From: Homarus americanus
Lineage: Eukaryota > Arthropoda > Malacostraca > Decapoda > Nephropidae
Direction of reading: 5' to 3'
Length of the DNA: 64,000 bases
Assembly (NCBI RefSeq): GCF_018991925.1
Contig: NW_024737068.1
Span: 12,595,642 to 12,659,641 of the forward strand
Shown here: positions 1 through 11,334 of the stretch, piece by piece
Numbering within the stretch: position 1 is the first letter of the stretch
Layout: the number at the start of each line of letters is the position of its first letter
The notes under the pieces: model-generated
What the model saw: the letters and a program-made list of their open reading frames with translations, nothing else
Databases searched by the model: none
Told to the model about the DNA's origin: nothing
Program-made: the position numbers and the translations under genes

Positions 1-164
1 TATGATGTAAGAACACAATCACTTGCCTCACTTAAGCTCCAGTATAAAAATAAGGGCCGTGGCAGCGTCAAAACTCCACGGAAAATCTGACGTAATGGGT
101 CATTACACGGGTTCAAAAGGAAGCACGACAAAATTTCTGAAGATTATGTGTTTAGAGGAGACAC

Positions 165-455
165 TAATAGTGTGTGTAGTGTGTACAGGAGACGTAAGTA
201 GTGTGTAGGCTATACAGGAGAGGTTGATGATGTCTATGTGTGTCGTCGAGTAGACAATAGTGTGTTGTGTGAGCATGACGTAAACAGTGTCTATGTGTTA
301 ATAATGTATCTGTATCTACTGTATGTGTCTGCAGGAGCTGTATAATTGTGTATATACAGCAACATGTGTGTACAGGATACATTAATAGTGTTCATGTGTG
401 TGAACAGATATTTAATAACGTGTTCACTGTGTACAGGAAACGTAAATAGTAACTC
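165..455. repeat. degenerate minisatellite, unit about 30 bp
   Basis: Recurring pieces such as TGTGTACAGGA, ACGTAA and AATAGTGT return every 25-40 bp with many changes. No stable unit remains, so this is an old tandem array. Short open frames on both strands here are by-products of it. Confidence 0.5.
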
Positions 456-594
456 TACTGAAATCAAATGACATTGAGAAGTGTGTCTATGGGACCAAAA
501 ATCACTGTATCATGTCACATTTAAACCTTGAAAGTGAGCCGTAACTTAAGTATAAAAACGCTTCTGGGCTGGTGATGTAACACACACAAGGTAG

Positions 595-596
<2 letters not shown>

Positions 597-686
<90 letters not shown>
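597..686. repeat. (TA)n microsatellite
   Basis: Uninterrupted TA dinucleotides for about 90 bp. It is the first of several similar tracts in the window (18.9, 19.9, 31.5, 61.4 and 62.8 kb). Confidence 0.95.
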
Positions 687-688
<2 letters not shown>

Positions 689-1734
689 TAATCACCTTGA
701 GACCTAGACAGACGACTTCCAAGTATCTAGACAGGCAATTTCCACTTACCTACACTAAAGACCCAAATTTTCCAAGTTAAGGCTTCATTGTACTGCATAT
801 TAATGGAGTATAAAGATAAGAAATGACGTTCGTGATATGGAACTTCTCGGTCTGTGTAACAAGTCGTGTTTCCAGGGTTAGTTTGGAGCTTGTTACTTGC
901 GTTAATGTAAGTTCAAAACTTCTATCCCACCCTTTAATCATCTTCAGGTAATCATGTTATCACTTATCCTCCCCTATAACTTTGAAATAAATACAGAACG
1001 CCTTATTGAACACTAAAATCGTCACCTTATAGCGACAAATAACAGCAGCACTCACTCTAAACACAAAACTAAATATATGAGATGGTAACAATGATGAATT
1101 TACGCAATAAATTAACAACAAAGAATATGTGCGAGATATCAGAAACGAAAAATAATTCTTGCATGGTGTTAATGATGAATAATTGATGCTATATATAAGA
1201 ACAAGGGGATTTATGTGAAACTGCCCGTCACCATTCCCTATACAATATATTCTCGTCAAGAACAAGCACACGTAAATAAGGATCACCGTAATCGAACAAT
1301 AATCAAGTCTTCCAATTCATGATAGACACTATGAGGTCTTCCAGTAGGCGGTAGAAAACACTATGATATTCAATAGAGAAAAATTTCATGATCTCTGCTA
1401 GACTAGAAGAGACGCAATACAAAAAAATCCAAGCCGGAACGGAGAACAAGATAGTCAAGAACTATCACAGAACAAAGAATGAAGGTCAAGCATCAATAAG
1501 TAATATTTCGGATGACCAAACTATTTAAAAGCACAAAAAAGTCAATATATACTATCAGAAGGCAACGTGTTTTCCCATCCTTAAAATTATGATGAAACCC
1601 AAATTCAAAATAACTAAGTATTTATGTACAACAGAAAATGACTAATTGAAAATAGCTTTAAACATAAGAAGGTAACTGTACCATTTGCTCACGAAAACGA
1701 CGACTAAGACTCCGGGTATAGCATAAGCTCCTGC
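687..1734. other. AT-rich stretch, no gene seen
   Basis: Both strands were read. Frames are short, interrupted and without credible splice signals. A minus-strand open frame at 960-1286 has low-complexity Ile/Leu/Ser content and no recognisable motif. Confidence 0.5.
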
Positions 1735-2095
1735 GAACTTGGTGGAGGCGAAAGAACACGGGGAGCCAAAGGAATGATAATAATATTCAAGGCACTTGTG
1801 CTCTCTCGATTTGAATATTGTTGTGAACTAACATCACCGTTTAAAGCCGGTGAAATCTCCAAAATGGAAAATGTACAAAGAACATACACTGCTAACTGTG
1901 ACTGTCAAACATTCCAACTACAGTGAATGCTTTAGTGCATATAATTGTGCACCCTGCTTCGTATATTCGCGAGGAATATTATAATTTACACTGGGAATAT
2001 AGCAACTTGAATTCCTGGCCCCAAACTTAAACACAAACATAAGGACTTACTGGAATGAGAGACATGGTAGCAGGTACAAGACTCGTTCACTCTGA
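1735..2095 (+). mobile_element. non-LTR retrotransposon (LINE) fragment, C-terminal part of the polymerase ORF
   Basis: Plus-strand translation gives KALVLSRFEYCCELTSP, then EISKMENVQRTYTA, the conserved block that follows the reverse transcriptase core in CR1/Jockey-type LINEs (usually L-V-x-P-x-x-E-Y-C-x-x-x-W-S-P and E-x-V-Q-R-x-F-T). About 130 bp on, another frame gives APNLNTNIRTYWNERHGSRY, which looks like the tail of the same ORF. Stops and frame changes lie between the blocks, so the copy is dead. 5' and 3' limits are approximate. Similar scraps lie near 43.3, 49.7 and 54.6 kb and may be the same family. Confidence 0.7.
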
Positions 2096-2391
2096 ACTTG
2101 AAGCGATATAAGTAAAATAGGAGAATATATCGTTAATATCTGAGATACTGGATTTTTCACCTTAATGGCAGCAAATAAAAGAAATACGACCCAAAGACCA
2201 ATATACAGTACGTCTTCAAACGGCAACTTAGATTAGAAGAAATTTTTTGTATTAATATGTCTACGTAAGAATAGCCTATCCTAGAACAGACGTTGCTTAT
2301 TCCTCGCAAAGGTTGGTTGAGGTGCAGGGCTTGACTAATCCCATGGTAGCTACAGTATACCAAGTAGACAAGCTGTAAACTTCTGTTGTGC

Positions 2392-2436
2392 TGAGTATAT
2401 TTTCCACTATTTTGAGTGTAAATTACTCCCATTATT
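2392..2436. repeat. isolated copy of the 5-kb minisatellite motif
   Basis: GAGTGTAAATTACTCCCATT occurs here and again at about 5215-5240 inside the degenerate array at 4955-5470, so the two loci share a repeat family. Confidence 0.55.
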
Positions 2437-2977
2437 CAGTAAACTAACAAAGAGTAATAAGAAATATTCAACAAGGCAAATTTATTTTAAAAAGTTATTG
2501 CTATGGTAATTTTTCTCGCGGTCTTGACATCAGCGCCAGCCAAGGAATATGAAATAATGCAAAGCGTCTTTACGATTTCATGAAACCTAAGAGCGAGCTG
2601 AAAATTTCAAATAGACCATCCAAAAACACTAAGAGAAAAGGGAGTAGGGAAGGGCTTGGCTGTACCAAGTGGCAACATAAAGAGTTAAGAACAAATAAAA
2701 ACATAAAACGAATGATAACTCTTACTTTTTACTGACAGCCCAAAGCCTAATAATAAAAATATATTAACTTCTGCAAATGATTTAATATATTTTAATTAAC
2801 TAGCAGCTAAAAAAATAATATGAATCTCTTAATTATATCTAAATAGCATGGAAAATACTCCGGGACTTAGGAAACAACCAACACCAGGTTTAGTTAACAC
2901 AGTAAACCTGACCCTATACTCTACATCTAACACCACTTCAAGATCTCCTTTACAAACTGTAATTTGCGTCATATTAA

Positions 2978-3042
2978 CATTTAGTGACTAAATGTTAATA
3001 AGCTTCTTGTTGACTAAATTTTAGTCAACAGGAAGCTTATCT
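2978..3042. repeat. two adjacent palindromes / hairpin
   Basis: CATTTAGTGACTAAATG is a perfect palindrome around one base. It is followed at once by a near-perfect inverted repeat with arms of about 21 bp and almost no loop (left arm starts ATAAGCTTCTTGTTGAC, right arm ends CAACAGGAAGCTTAT). No transcript context is evident. It could be a tiny fold-back element or a cruciform-prone site. Confidence 0.8.
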
Positions 3043-3084
3043 GATACGTCATTATTTTTGTTCATTATTAACAACTACATAATA

Positions 3085-3245
3085 CAATAGTGACTCATAA
3101 CTAGCCACATATTTACTAATAACAACCATATAACAGTAACTCGTATAGAGCCACCATAACTGGTGACTATACAGTATACCGTAACTGAATCATGACTTAT
3201 AAATAACCACATAACAGTGACTCATAAATAACCACATGTGGTGAT
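3085..3245. repeat. degenerate tandem repeat
   Basis: Variants of CATAACAGTGACTCATAAAT recur every 25-45 bp. The array ends in ACCACATGTGGT, a small palindrome. Confidence 0.45.
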
Positions 3246-3741
3246 TTTATACAAGTAATGACATCATAGGCTCAGTCTAAATAACCATAAAATAATACTG
3301 TAGTAACTAAAGTCATTTGGAAAACATGAGTCACCTTCAACAGGATACACTGTATAGTTCACTAAGTTGTTCTCTGGCATATATATTTAGTTTAAATATT
3401 ATGCTTATTATAATTTAAATATATGTGGATAATTCTACACAACAACAAATATGTTTTGACGTATATAAAAGTGTCATAAATTATTTATAAGATTAAACAA
3501 TTTACTGGAATTTTCGATGTATTCTAATTTTCTTGTAGCTTTCAACTCATTTTCTGGAGCTCATTAAATTACAGACTTAAAAAGTTCCAAAGTAGGGATA
3601 TATTTGTGAGGAAAAAAAGTTGACAAATAGAATAAAATCGCAAAATATTAGCTAGTTTCTATTATGGTCAACATGAAATTACACCCCAATAAATACCAAA
3701 TTCTTGATTCATCCGCTAGGCGGCGAGCAACTGGAAATTGG

Positions 3742-4497
3742 TCAATTGAAGTTCACCAGCAACAGTGATTTCGTCAGGCGCCGGTGATGAAACCTTTCCA
3801 AAAATATTGACCGGTATTTATTTTCCCTTTGAAAATAAATCAAATAGATCATCAACACAAGGAAGGTTGACGCGTGGAATTTATTATCTGCGTCAGAAAA
3901 TATACGGCAGACATTATTTTGATGAATAGCTATTACACCCATAGAAGAAATTACAGCAAACCAAGTGAGACATATACTGTTTAAGGTAAGTAATGGCATC
4001 CAGGACACCATGCACCACCATAACGAGGAAACGGCTACAGGTGAGTAATGAGATGGATGGAAAGTCGACAATTCCGTGATGGTTTAAGTCTTTACTCACC
4101 ACCGCGAATCCTCCCAATCTCTCGTCTCCAATGCATGAGGATAGGATGAGTAATCATAATATTCCCCAACATCCTCCTTATCCTGCTCCAAAAACATATA
4201 TCAAGGTCAAACAGCCGTGGTAATGCATCCATTCTGAAAGTCAAGTAGCAATGTCCATAAGCTTTTAGAAACATCGTACATAACGCCAATGGTAAGTTCG
4301 AGACACAAGTTGTTAAAGAGTTATAACTGATGATTCCAGATACAATAGTTAATCCAACTTGCAAGGCTTGAACACCAACATCCTTACTGAATAACGTCAC
4401 GGTTCTCAAAGCTCCCGTAAATGGAAACATTACAATATAGCAAACTAACTCACTCGAACTCATGTAAGATGATGGCATAGATATCATACACTCCACT
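3742..4497 (-). CDS. two-exon fragment of a multi-pass membrane protein, possibly gustatory-receptor-like
   Basis: Exon A runs from about 4497 to 4100, with a possible acceptor TTACAG just upstream. It encodes about 130 residues with several hydrophobic segments (for example VCYIVMFPF, VGLTIVSGIISYNSL, LPLALCTMFL). It stops at a strong donor, G|GTGAGT. A 65-bp intron (4099-4035), ending in a pyrimidine-rich stretch and CTGTAG, joins it in phase 1 to exon B (4034-3742). Exon B continues in frame with VSSLWWCMVSWMPLLTL and ends near TFLVLMIYLIYFQ and a stop. Arthropod gustatory receptors end with a TYxxxxxQF-type last helix, and the final helix here is vaguely similar. That is the only basis for the family suggestion. 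At about 230 residues it lacks the 5' half of such a receptor. A minus-strand frame at 4539-4724 could be a further upstream exon, but no donor supports it. It may be a pseudogene or a different transporter or receptor. Confidence 0.35.
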
Positions 4498-4954
4498 GTA
4501 ACTAGATGCGATTAACGTTACGATATCGTTGTTATTTCCTAGTGGGTCAAGTTAAGGCGGGCAAAGCTTGGTAGCCTAATCTCCGAGCCATTAACATTCT
4601 GCCATATGATGTACTTCCAGGTTAATGTACATAAATTATCAACGAAATTTTCTTCTAGTTCCAAAGCAATAATATTCCGATAATGTAACGCCTTTTTCGA
4701 CCCCCAAAATGAAGACCTACACATATTTTATATTCCAAATCCCCGAAAGCAGATAATGAGGACAGGCACACTGCGAGCCCCACTAGATATTATTATATAA
4801 ACAGTTCTTTATCATGAAAGACAATTCAATTAGCGCCAACATATGTATGCAGCATTAAAGAAAAAATTATGAAATGTTTTAAAAAACATGTACTGTACAG
4901 TACTGTGTGAGATCACGTTATCCGAAGGCAAGCAACACCATCTGGTACCGAAAC
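4498..4954. other. no supported gene
   Basis: AT-rich. It contains the palindrome GTACTGTACAGTAC near 4890. A 61-residue minus-strand frame (4539-4724) lies 5' of the membrane-protein fragment but has no convincing splice sites. Confidence 0.4.
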
Positions 4955-5470
4955 TGTTGATACTGAGTAAACTGCGTTTTGCCGAGTGTATAAACTTCTG
5001 CCGTTATTCCAAGTACACTTTGATTTTAAAGTATATTGCGTCTGTTATTTTGGGTAAACTTTGATATTTCTTTTAGTATACACTGTTCTGATTCTGCGTC
5101 AACTTTCCGTTATTTAAGTGTAATTTTCTCCAGTTTTTCAGTGTATGCATTCCGTTATTTGGGTGTAAACTTCTCCTGTTATCCTGAGTAAATTTTAAGC
5201 TATATTGAGTGTAAATTACTCCCATTATTCTGAGTAAACTTGTTTTGTGTTTAATCTACTCTCGTTATTATGGGTCTACTCTGGTTCCGTTACCCTTTAT
5301 GTTAAACTTTCAGCAATCATGTTTCTGTTGTTCTGAGTAAATTTTCCGTTAATTCTGAGCATACGTGAATGTTTCCCATCATTCTGAATAAACTACAGTA
5401 CGGTATTTCTATTATTCTGATTTAACTGTTTCCACTAGTTTGAGCAATTCCATGATTTTGGGTAATTATG
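4955..5470. repeat. degenerate minisatellite, unit about 30 bp
   Basis: The motif CCGTTATTCTGAGTAAACTT recurs about 15 times with heavy divergence. Variants include GGGTGTAAACTTCT and GAGTGTAAATTACT. Confidence 0.6.
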
Positions 5471-5639
5471 ATCAAAAATATACTTTGTTATTGCAAGTAA
5501 AAATATAAGTTTCCATTAATACGAGTAAACTTTCTCTAACTTATTACCTGTACCAACAAATTGTTTCCAGCAGTTACTTACACCAGTGGTTAATATTACA
5601 TGTCCTCAGTTCTGCTTTCATTTAATTCACTATTTTAAA

Positions 5640-5950
5640 CGTCATAAGTTTTATTTATGAGTTGTGAAGTTTTGTGTTTGTGAGTTACTTCTGTTGTTGT
5701 ATTTGTGAGTTACGCCTGTTGTTGAATTTGTGAGTTACGCCTGTTGTTGTATTTGTGAGTTACGTCTCTTGTATTTGTAAGTTACGTCTCTTGTATTTGT
5801 GAGTTATCTACGACTCTTGTTGTATTTGTAAGCTAAGTCTGGTGAAATACTGTATTTATTAGTTACGTCTACTATTGTATTTATCAGTTACGTCTGGTAT
5901 ATAAATTGTGAGTTACATCTAGTACAGAACAGTACAGTACTGGATTGTAT
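5640..5950. repeat. degenerate minisatellite, unit about 27-30 bp
   Basis: Copies of TATTTGTGAGTTACGCCTGT with GTTGTT spacers repeat about ten times, the best preserved at 5680-5810. Confidence 0.7.
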
Positions 5951-6436
5951 TTATGGGTCAGGTCTGCCATTAGCGAGAACGCATTTGTTGCATCTTTTAA
6001 ATATGAGGTACTACATTATATTATCTCATTGTAGCGTTGAATTCCAAGCTATATAATATACCTAACTAATATATTCGTGGTGTAGGTTTAGTACTGTCTA
6101 CTGCTCTATATACAGTAGTGGGCAACTCGAGTGAACGAAACTATTTCATATTTAAAGAATAGTTTAGGTCCAACAGGTTATTGCGTGCTATTAGGCTTTT
6201 ATAAGCTTGGCTTTTTATAAGGTCTCCATAAAAGTCTCTAATATTCAACATTTTCTTGGTCTTTTCTAAGTGAATAAATAAGTTTAATGACTTCAGTGCC
6301 CAGCAGCGTAAAAATAGCACAGTACTTTTTCTCTATCACTTACTATGGAAACAAAACAACCAGTAACTATAACAAGAACATAATAATTAGTAGCATATAA
6401 AAATACTCGGACTTTTTCTCTCATTTTTTTCAATAA
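5951..6436. other. AT-rich, no gene seen
   Basis: No open frame of note and no paired splice sites on either strand. Confidence 0.45.
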
Positions 6437-6560
6437 AATTGGTCATTAAACCCAAATAGCCAATAGTCTAAAATTACAACTAGCACTTTCCTGATAATTT
6501 TTAGTGAATTAGTCATTAAATCCCAGGAGCCAACTGCCTAAAATTATAACTAGCATTTCC
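6437..6560. repeat. tandem duplication, unit about 70 bp
   Basis: The segment from GGTCATTAAACCCAAATAG to CTAGCACTTTCC is repeated directly downstream as AGTCATTAAATCCCAGGAG to CTAGCATTTCC, with about 85 percent identity by eye. Confidence 0.7.
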
Positions 6561-6999
6561 GAATTTTTTTTACCCTAGTATACACTACATATAATCACTA
6601 AGCTTAACAAACGCTTCAATAAGCAGTAGGGGAAAATTCTCGACACGTCCTTCCTCTCTTCCCCGTTAACCCACTGAACCATCCCAAGCTCTTGTTATGG
6701 TTGTCACTTGAGTAGTCGGCTGTGGTTAAGGAAGAAGTGTCGGTCCTGCTCAATTACCCTAATGCACACCACGCTGAAATGTTAAAAATCTTCTCTCTCT
6801 TTCGGGTTCCGGGTTCAAGTCGAGGAGTAATTACTTTTCCAGGGTAATGTACAAGAACACGAGAGGTAATATTAGAGCAGCCATTACATAATGTTTCACT
6901 GCACCTCGTAATTTCTCACGGGCTTCAGACAACTCAGGTATTTATATTTTGTCATACCTATGTGATGATTAATTGTCACTGTAGCTACGTGAATTAGTA
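6561..6999. other. no gene seen
   Basis: Mixed-composition sequence. GGTTCAAGTCG near 6810 resembles a Pol III B box, but no A box lies at a suitable distance. Confidence 0.4.
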
Positions 7000-7985
7000 T
7001 CATTTGATAATCACGACAATGCCAACCACAGTAATTCTTAACATCACTTTAACATTTATCAACATCACTGCAATAATTCCCAAGGGTAATGCAATAATTC
7101 TCAACACCACAGCAACGTTTTTCAACATCACTACAATAATTATCAACATTACCGCTATAATTATCAAGATAACTTCAATAATTTCCCAAAACACTGTAAT
7201 AATTTTCAACATTACACCAACAATTATTGAGAATACTGCAATAATATTCACCATTACAGCAATTATTTTCAATACCACAGCAATAATTCTTCCACACAAC
7301 AATAATTATCATCATCATCACAATAATAATTCTCAACATCACAATATTAATTCTCACCACCACGACAATAATTATCATCACAATAATAATTCTCACCACC
7401 ACAATAATAATTCTCAACACAACGATAATAAATTACCATCACCATCACAATAATAATTTTCAACACAACGATAATTTTCAACACCTGAACAATAATTCTC
7501 AACACAACAATAATTATCATTACCATCATCACAACAATAATTCTCAACACATTAATAATTATCATCATAATCACAATAATAATTCTCACCAACACAACAA
7601 TAATTATCATCACAATAATAATTATCAACACAACAATAATTACCATCATCATCACAACAATAATTCTCAACACCACAATAATTACCACCACCACCACAAT
7701 AATAATTATTCTGTATCAATAACGCAACAATAGTTTTCAACACCTCAAAAGTAATTACCATCAACACAGCAATAATTATAATCACCACAATAATTCTCAA
7801 CAGCACAGCAGTAATTACCATCATCACCATAACAATAATTCTAATCACCACCACAATAATTCTCAACACCTCAACAGTAATTACCATCATCACCACAACA
7901 ATAATTCTGAACACCACAGCAATAATTCTGAACACCACAGCAATAATTCTGAACATTATAGTAGTAATAATTTTCATCATTTCTA
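7000..7985. repeat. AAT-rich imperfect minisatellite, about 1 kb
   Basis: CAATAATTCTCAACACC and variants (CAACAATAATTATCATCA) repeat for almost 1 kb. Units of 15-21 bp, often a multiple of three, keep several frames open on both strands and give Ile/Val-rich or Asn/His-rich pseudo-proteins. These should not be taken as genes. Confidence 0.9.
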
Positions 7986-8639
7986 AAACTCATCTTTTTG
8001 TTTAATCTTTTTATCTTCCTAGCTAATCATTTTCAAACATATGATAAAATGTATGATTGCTTTTCCTTTAAAAGTGTGATACTTTTTGTTTATTCTACTG
8101 TAGATATGTGTAACAGATAAACGTAGCAGAGTTACTTTTCCACTAACTTGTAATACTGTACCAGCTACACATTGTAGTTCCCACATTTTACAAAGAGAAA
8201 AAACAAATGTTCTACCCGCTATTAATTTATATTAAGGCAGATACATTTTTCCGTGTATTTATTTCTACGTTAATTTACAGAAATATTGTTACAACTGTTT
8301 AACTTTACTTCAATTTAATTTCTATGTTGATCCAGGGAAATGGCGTTAGAACCTTTTAACTTTTTTCATACGTATGTTACTTCAAAGACAGTTACAACCT
8401 TTCTGAAGCTAAATGATTTTGCAAGAAGTATTTTGTGAATGTCGAAAGAAAATTTTGTATTTTCTTCATTATTGACAAGAACTCGTAATTTGCTCACGTC
8501 AACACAAGTGCTTATATTTCCCACCCTAGGAAATAACTCGTTAATTGGAGTATGCTGCATAAAATGCTTCTATGATGCACACGTTTAGACAGAGGATTAT
8601 TGTATTTCACACCGTGTTCAAGAAATGTGTTTTTGTCCT
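7986..8639. other. AT-rich, no gene seen
   Basis: Both strands were checked. A 64-codon minus-strand frame (8366-8560) has no motif or splice support. Confidence 0.4.
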
Positions 8640-8960
8640 GATGACGATGAAAGAAATCCTTGTATTTTTTCCTCGCTGAAAAAATAACCTTTATTTCCCT
8701 TTTGCTGAAATAAAACCAAGTTGAAAGAAATCCTCGTATTCTGCATTCCTTGAAAGAACTCGTATTTTGCAGCAGTTGAAAAAAGGGTCTTTATTTTGTT
8801 CTCATTGAAAGAAATAGCCCAGTGGTAGTGGTTTTCTCATCTAAATAAGCCTATAGTACTTTACTCTGTGAAAGAAGTAGCCATGTGGCAATGTAGTTTT
8901 CTCACTGAAAGAAGAGCTCACAATTTGCTCGATGAAAGAAATAGCACAATCTTATTTTGC
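8640..8960. repeat. degenerate minisatellite, unit about 30 bp
   Basis: TGAAAGAAATCCTCGTATT and relatives (TTGAAAGAACTCGTATTTTG, CACTGAAAGAAGAGCTCAC) recur about nine times with strong divergence. Confidence 0.55.
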
Positions 8961-10503
8961 ACATTAGGGCCAGTACCACCACCACCTAGAAGTCAGTCAC
9001 CACAGACCGTTAAAACTCTGGTTCAGTGATTTCATTACAGAAGACCCGGGAACAAACAACGTCTGGCGAAGCAGCGACAGATAAAAGCATATTTCTGTGA
9101 CACATTAATGGTTACCAGTTAAAAATGCAACTCAATAAATGCCCAGTTAATAGCCTATCAAGTGAGGAATATTGCTCTCCCACAGTTAATATCACGAAAG
9201 GTTTATTCCTTTTAAACTTACACAATAGTAAGCAAAGCCTCAATAATGAATAAGTTAACACAGCATATTTCGATCACAAAATTTACATTATACCGTTCAT
9301 ATCATTTCTATCGGAAAGAGAACATTATGTAAAACTTATTTATATCACAAAGTTAGTATTACATTATCTCACAAAATTAATTTAACACTACATATAGCAA
9401 CATTCCTATCACAGTTAACATTACACAAAGCAATATTTCTTTCCTAGATTTTCCTAGATTTAAAACTTTATATAAATCACATTCCAAAACACGATAAGAA
9501 CATTACCTTTCAAGCTCCAAATTAAAACAAGGGTAAAGTAATTTTATCATAAGAGGCACAGTGAACGACATACCCGAGTCAAGAGTCCTGGATGGCATGT
9601 TAAATTAACTCAAGGTAGCGTGTATTTCTGAACTAATATTTTGCTTCCTTGTGCGGCCTTATTAATTATGTTTTCCTCAGACCTGGCAGAGGTTACGTTG
9701 TAGCTATCGAGATAGGTTGAAATCCGTTTCCGATAATTCAAAAATCTAACCTAACTTAACACAGGTTTAAGTCGATTACATTTAGTGACGAGTTTGAGTA
9801 GGAAATTTTCGTCACTGATTTCAGCTAATCACAATATCTTGACAATATTTCTTCACTGGTTTAATGAAGAAATTAATATGACAACGCCATAAAAGTTAAT
9901 ATGCTCAGTTAACACCAGGTAAACCACATTCCCAGGTTAACACTAGCCAGTTAATGTCGATTAGTGTCTTTCTACCTAACAACTTGTTAACGCCTACAGG
10001 CTAACTACATGACTGAGTTAACACTAGCCACTTCTCGCCAATTAAAACATTCCTACAAAAACGTCGTGTTTACGCCAGCAGGTAATAATTAACGGCAGGT
10101 GCTTTATCACTAAACTTGGTTTTGGGAACATTTGTTATCTAAATGTTACTTACACCAAACTATTCTGAATTTCGTTTGAAAACTGCATATTCATGACTTC
10201 GGCAAAATGACATAAATCACCACTGTCCTCTGGTTCTAGCAGTGCTCAGTGGCTCGTTCCTGCTCAGTGATTGTTGTTTTTATATTTACAAGGAACGTTG
10301 TTGGCGCTCAGACCACGGCCTAATTAACGTTTCCCAAGTAAACTCATTTTTTTTAGTTGGCACAGGATCTGTTAACCAAAAGTACAGTAAAGTAACAAAT
10401 GTGTTACAAACGAAATCCCTAAGACCCATAGTTCGGTGGTGACAGTGTACAGTAGTGCAGTATTATCAAGAAGCAGCTGAAGGCAGGATAGTGACTTACT
10501 TAC
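8961..10503. other. probable intron and spacer with weak internal repeats
   Basis: If the exon at 10504-10716 is read correctly, this is its first downstream intron. No following exon of that protein was found on the minus strand. GTTAACACTAGCCA-like repeats cluster at 9880-10040. Confidence 0.4.
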
Positions 10504-10716
10504 CTCAAGTCCCAGAAGAACACTGTTGCACCAGGTGTCAGGGAGGTGGTCATCCACCTTCACCACCACACCGTCGTAGCCGTTGTTGAGTAGTTGTAGC
10601 CCCTGAGGCAAGAGGGTGTTGTAATCTCCTCCACCACCACCACCACCGGCGTAGCCTTCTTCACCCATCCCCATCGCCACCACAACCACCACCACCACCA
10701 CCGTCAACACACGCAT
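10504..10716 (-). CDS. first coding exon of a CLCA-type (calcium-activated chloride channel regulator-like) protein
   Basis: The ATG at 10716-10714 has A at -3. It opens 71 codons that end exactly at a codon boundary before a strong donor, GAG|GTAAGT (10503-10498). Residues 1-16 form a very hydrophobic signal peptide with a run of eight valines. A run of seven glycines follows at about 24-30, then LLNNGYDGVVVKVDDHLPD and a cysteine. In CLCA proteins the mature N-terminus has a matching NGYxGxVVxI segment at the start of the N-terminal metalloprotease-like domain. Known members are secreted or membrane-anchored, self-cleaving, and modulate TMEM16 chloride channels. The catalytic HExxH and VWA parts would lie in exons at lower coordinates, outside the window or beyond a long intron. 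The assignment rests on one short conserved segment. The poly-Val and poly-Gly runs come from GTG/GGT trinucleotide repeats and may vary in length between individuals. Confidence 0.65.
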
Positions 10717-10984
10717 CGTTGTTATTTATCTTATCCCTGGCACTCTCACAAGACAGGCATCGTTTACCCTTTCACTGTTGATCGTAAGACTTGCACAAAA
10801 CTAGATGTTACACTGATCAAAATCTGATTAATTTTTCACTAACTAGTTGAATAACACACTTCTTAAGGTTTTGTGCCTTCACCACGTCACTCCTGTGCTT
10901 CAGCACACCATAAATTTAATCATTATTTCAGTAAAAATCACATAACATAGATGAAACAGAGAGGGAATCACTGTTACATTCCCG

Positions 10985-11255
10985 CGTTAAGTTGTCGGTC
11001 ACACTCGCGACACGATCGCAAGAAGTGCTAGGGCAGCAGCGTGGGCCGGGAGGCACGAGACGCAGTGCAACGTGTTACCCCGCGCACACTGGGAACACAA
11101 CTGACTCGCTGCGCTGCCGGACCTTCCCCGTGTGTACCAACCTGACGCCGCCAGGCCATGGGGAAAAAGGTCCTACCTGGGCACCGCCGCCGCTCCCGCA
11201 ACAGGTCATACACCACCGCCACTCACGGCCCCAGACGCCCTCCGCAGACCTTTAG
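10985..11255. promoter_or_regulatory. GC- and CpG-rich segment upstream of the CLCA-like exon
   Basis: This block is far richer in G, C and CpG than its neighbours and begins 270 bp 5' of the minus-strand start codon at 10716. On the minus strand CCCAG|GTAGGA at 11177/11176 could be a donor of a noncoding first exon. No TATA box is evident. It is a promoter or 5' UTR candidate by position and composition only. Open frames on both strands here reflect the GC content. Confidence 0.35.
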
Positions 11256-11286
11256 TGTTATTATTAATAGCATTATAATTTTTACC

Positions 11287-11332
<46 letters not shown>
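11287..11332. repeat. (ATT)n microsatellite
   Basis: About 15 perfect trinucleotides. Confidence 0.95.

Positions 11333-11334
<2 letters not shown>

Noticed and set aside
6741..6830. tRNA gene suggested by GGTTCAAGTCG
   Set aside because: No A box or clover-leaf.
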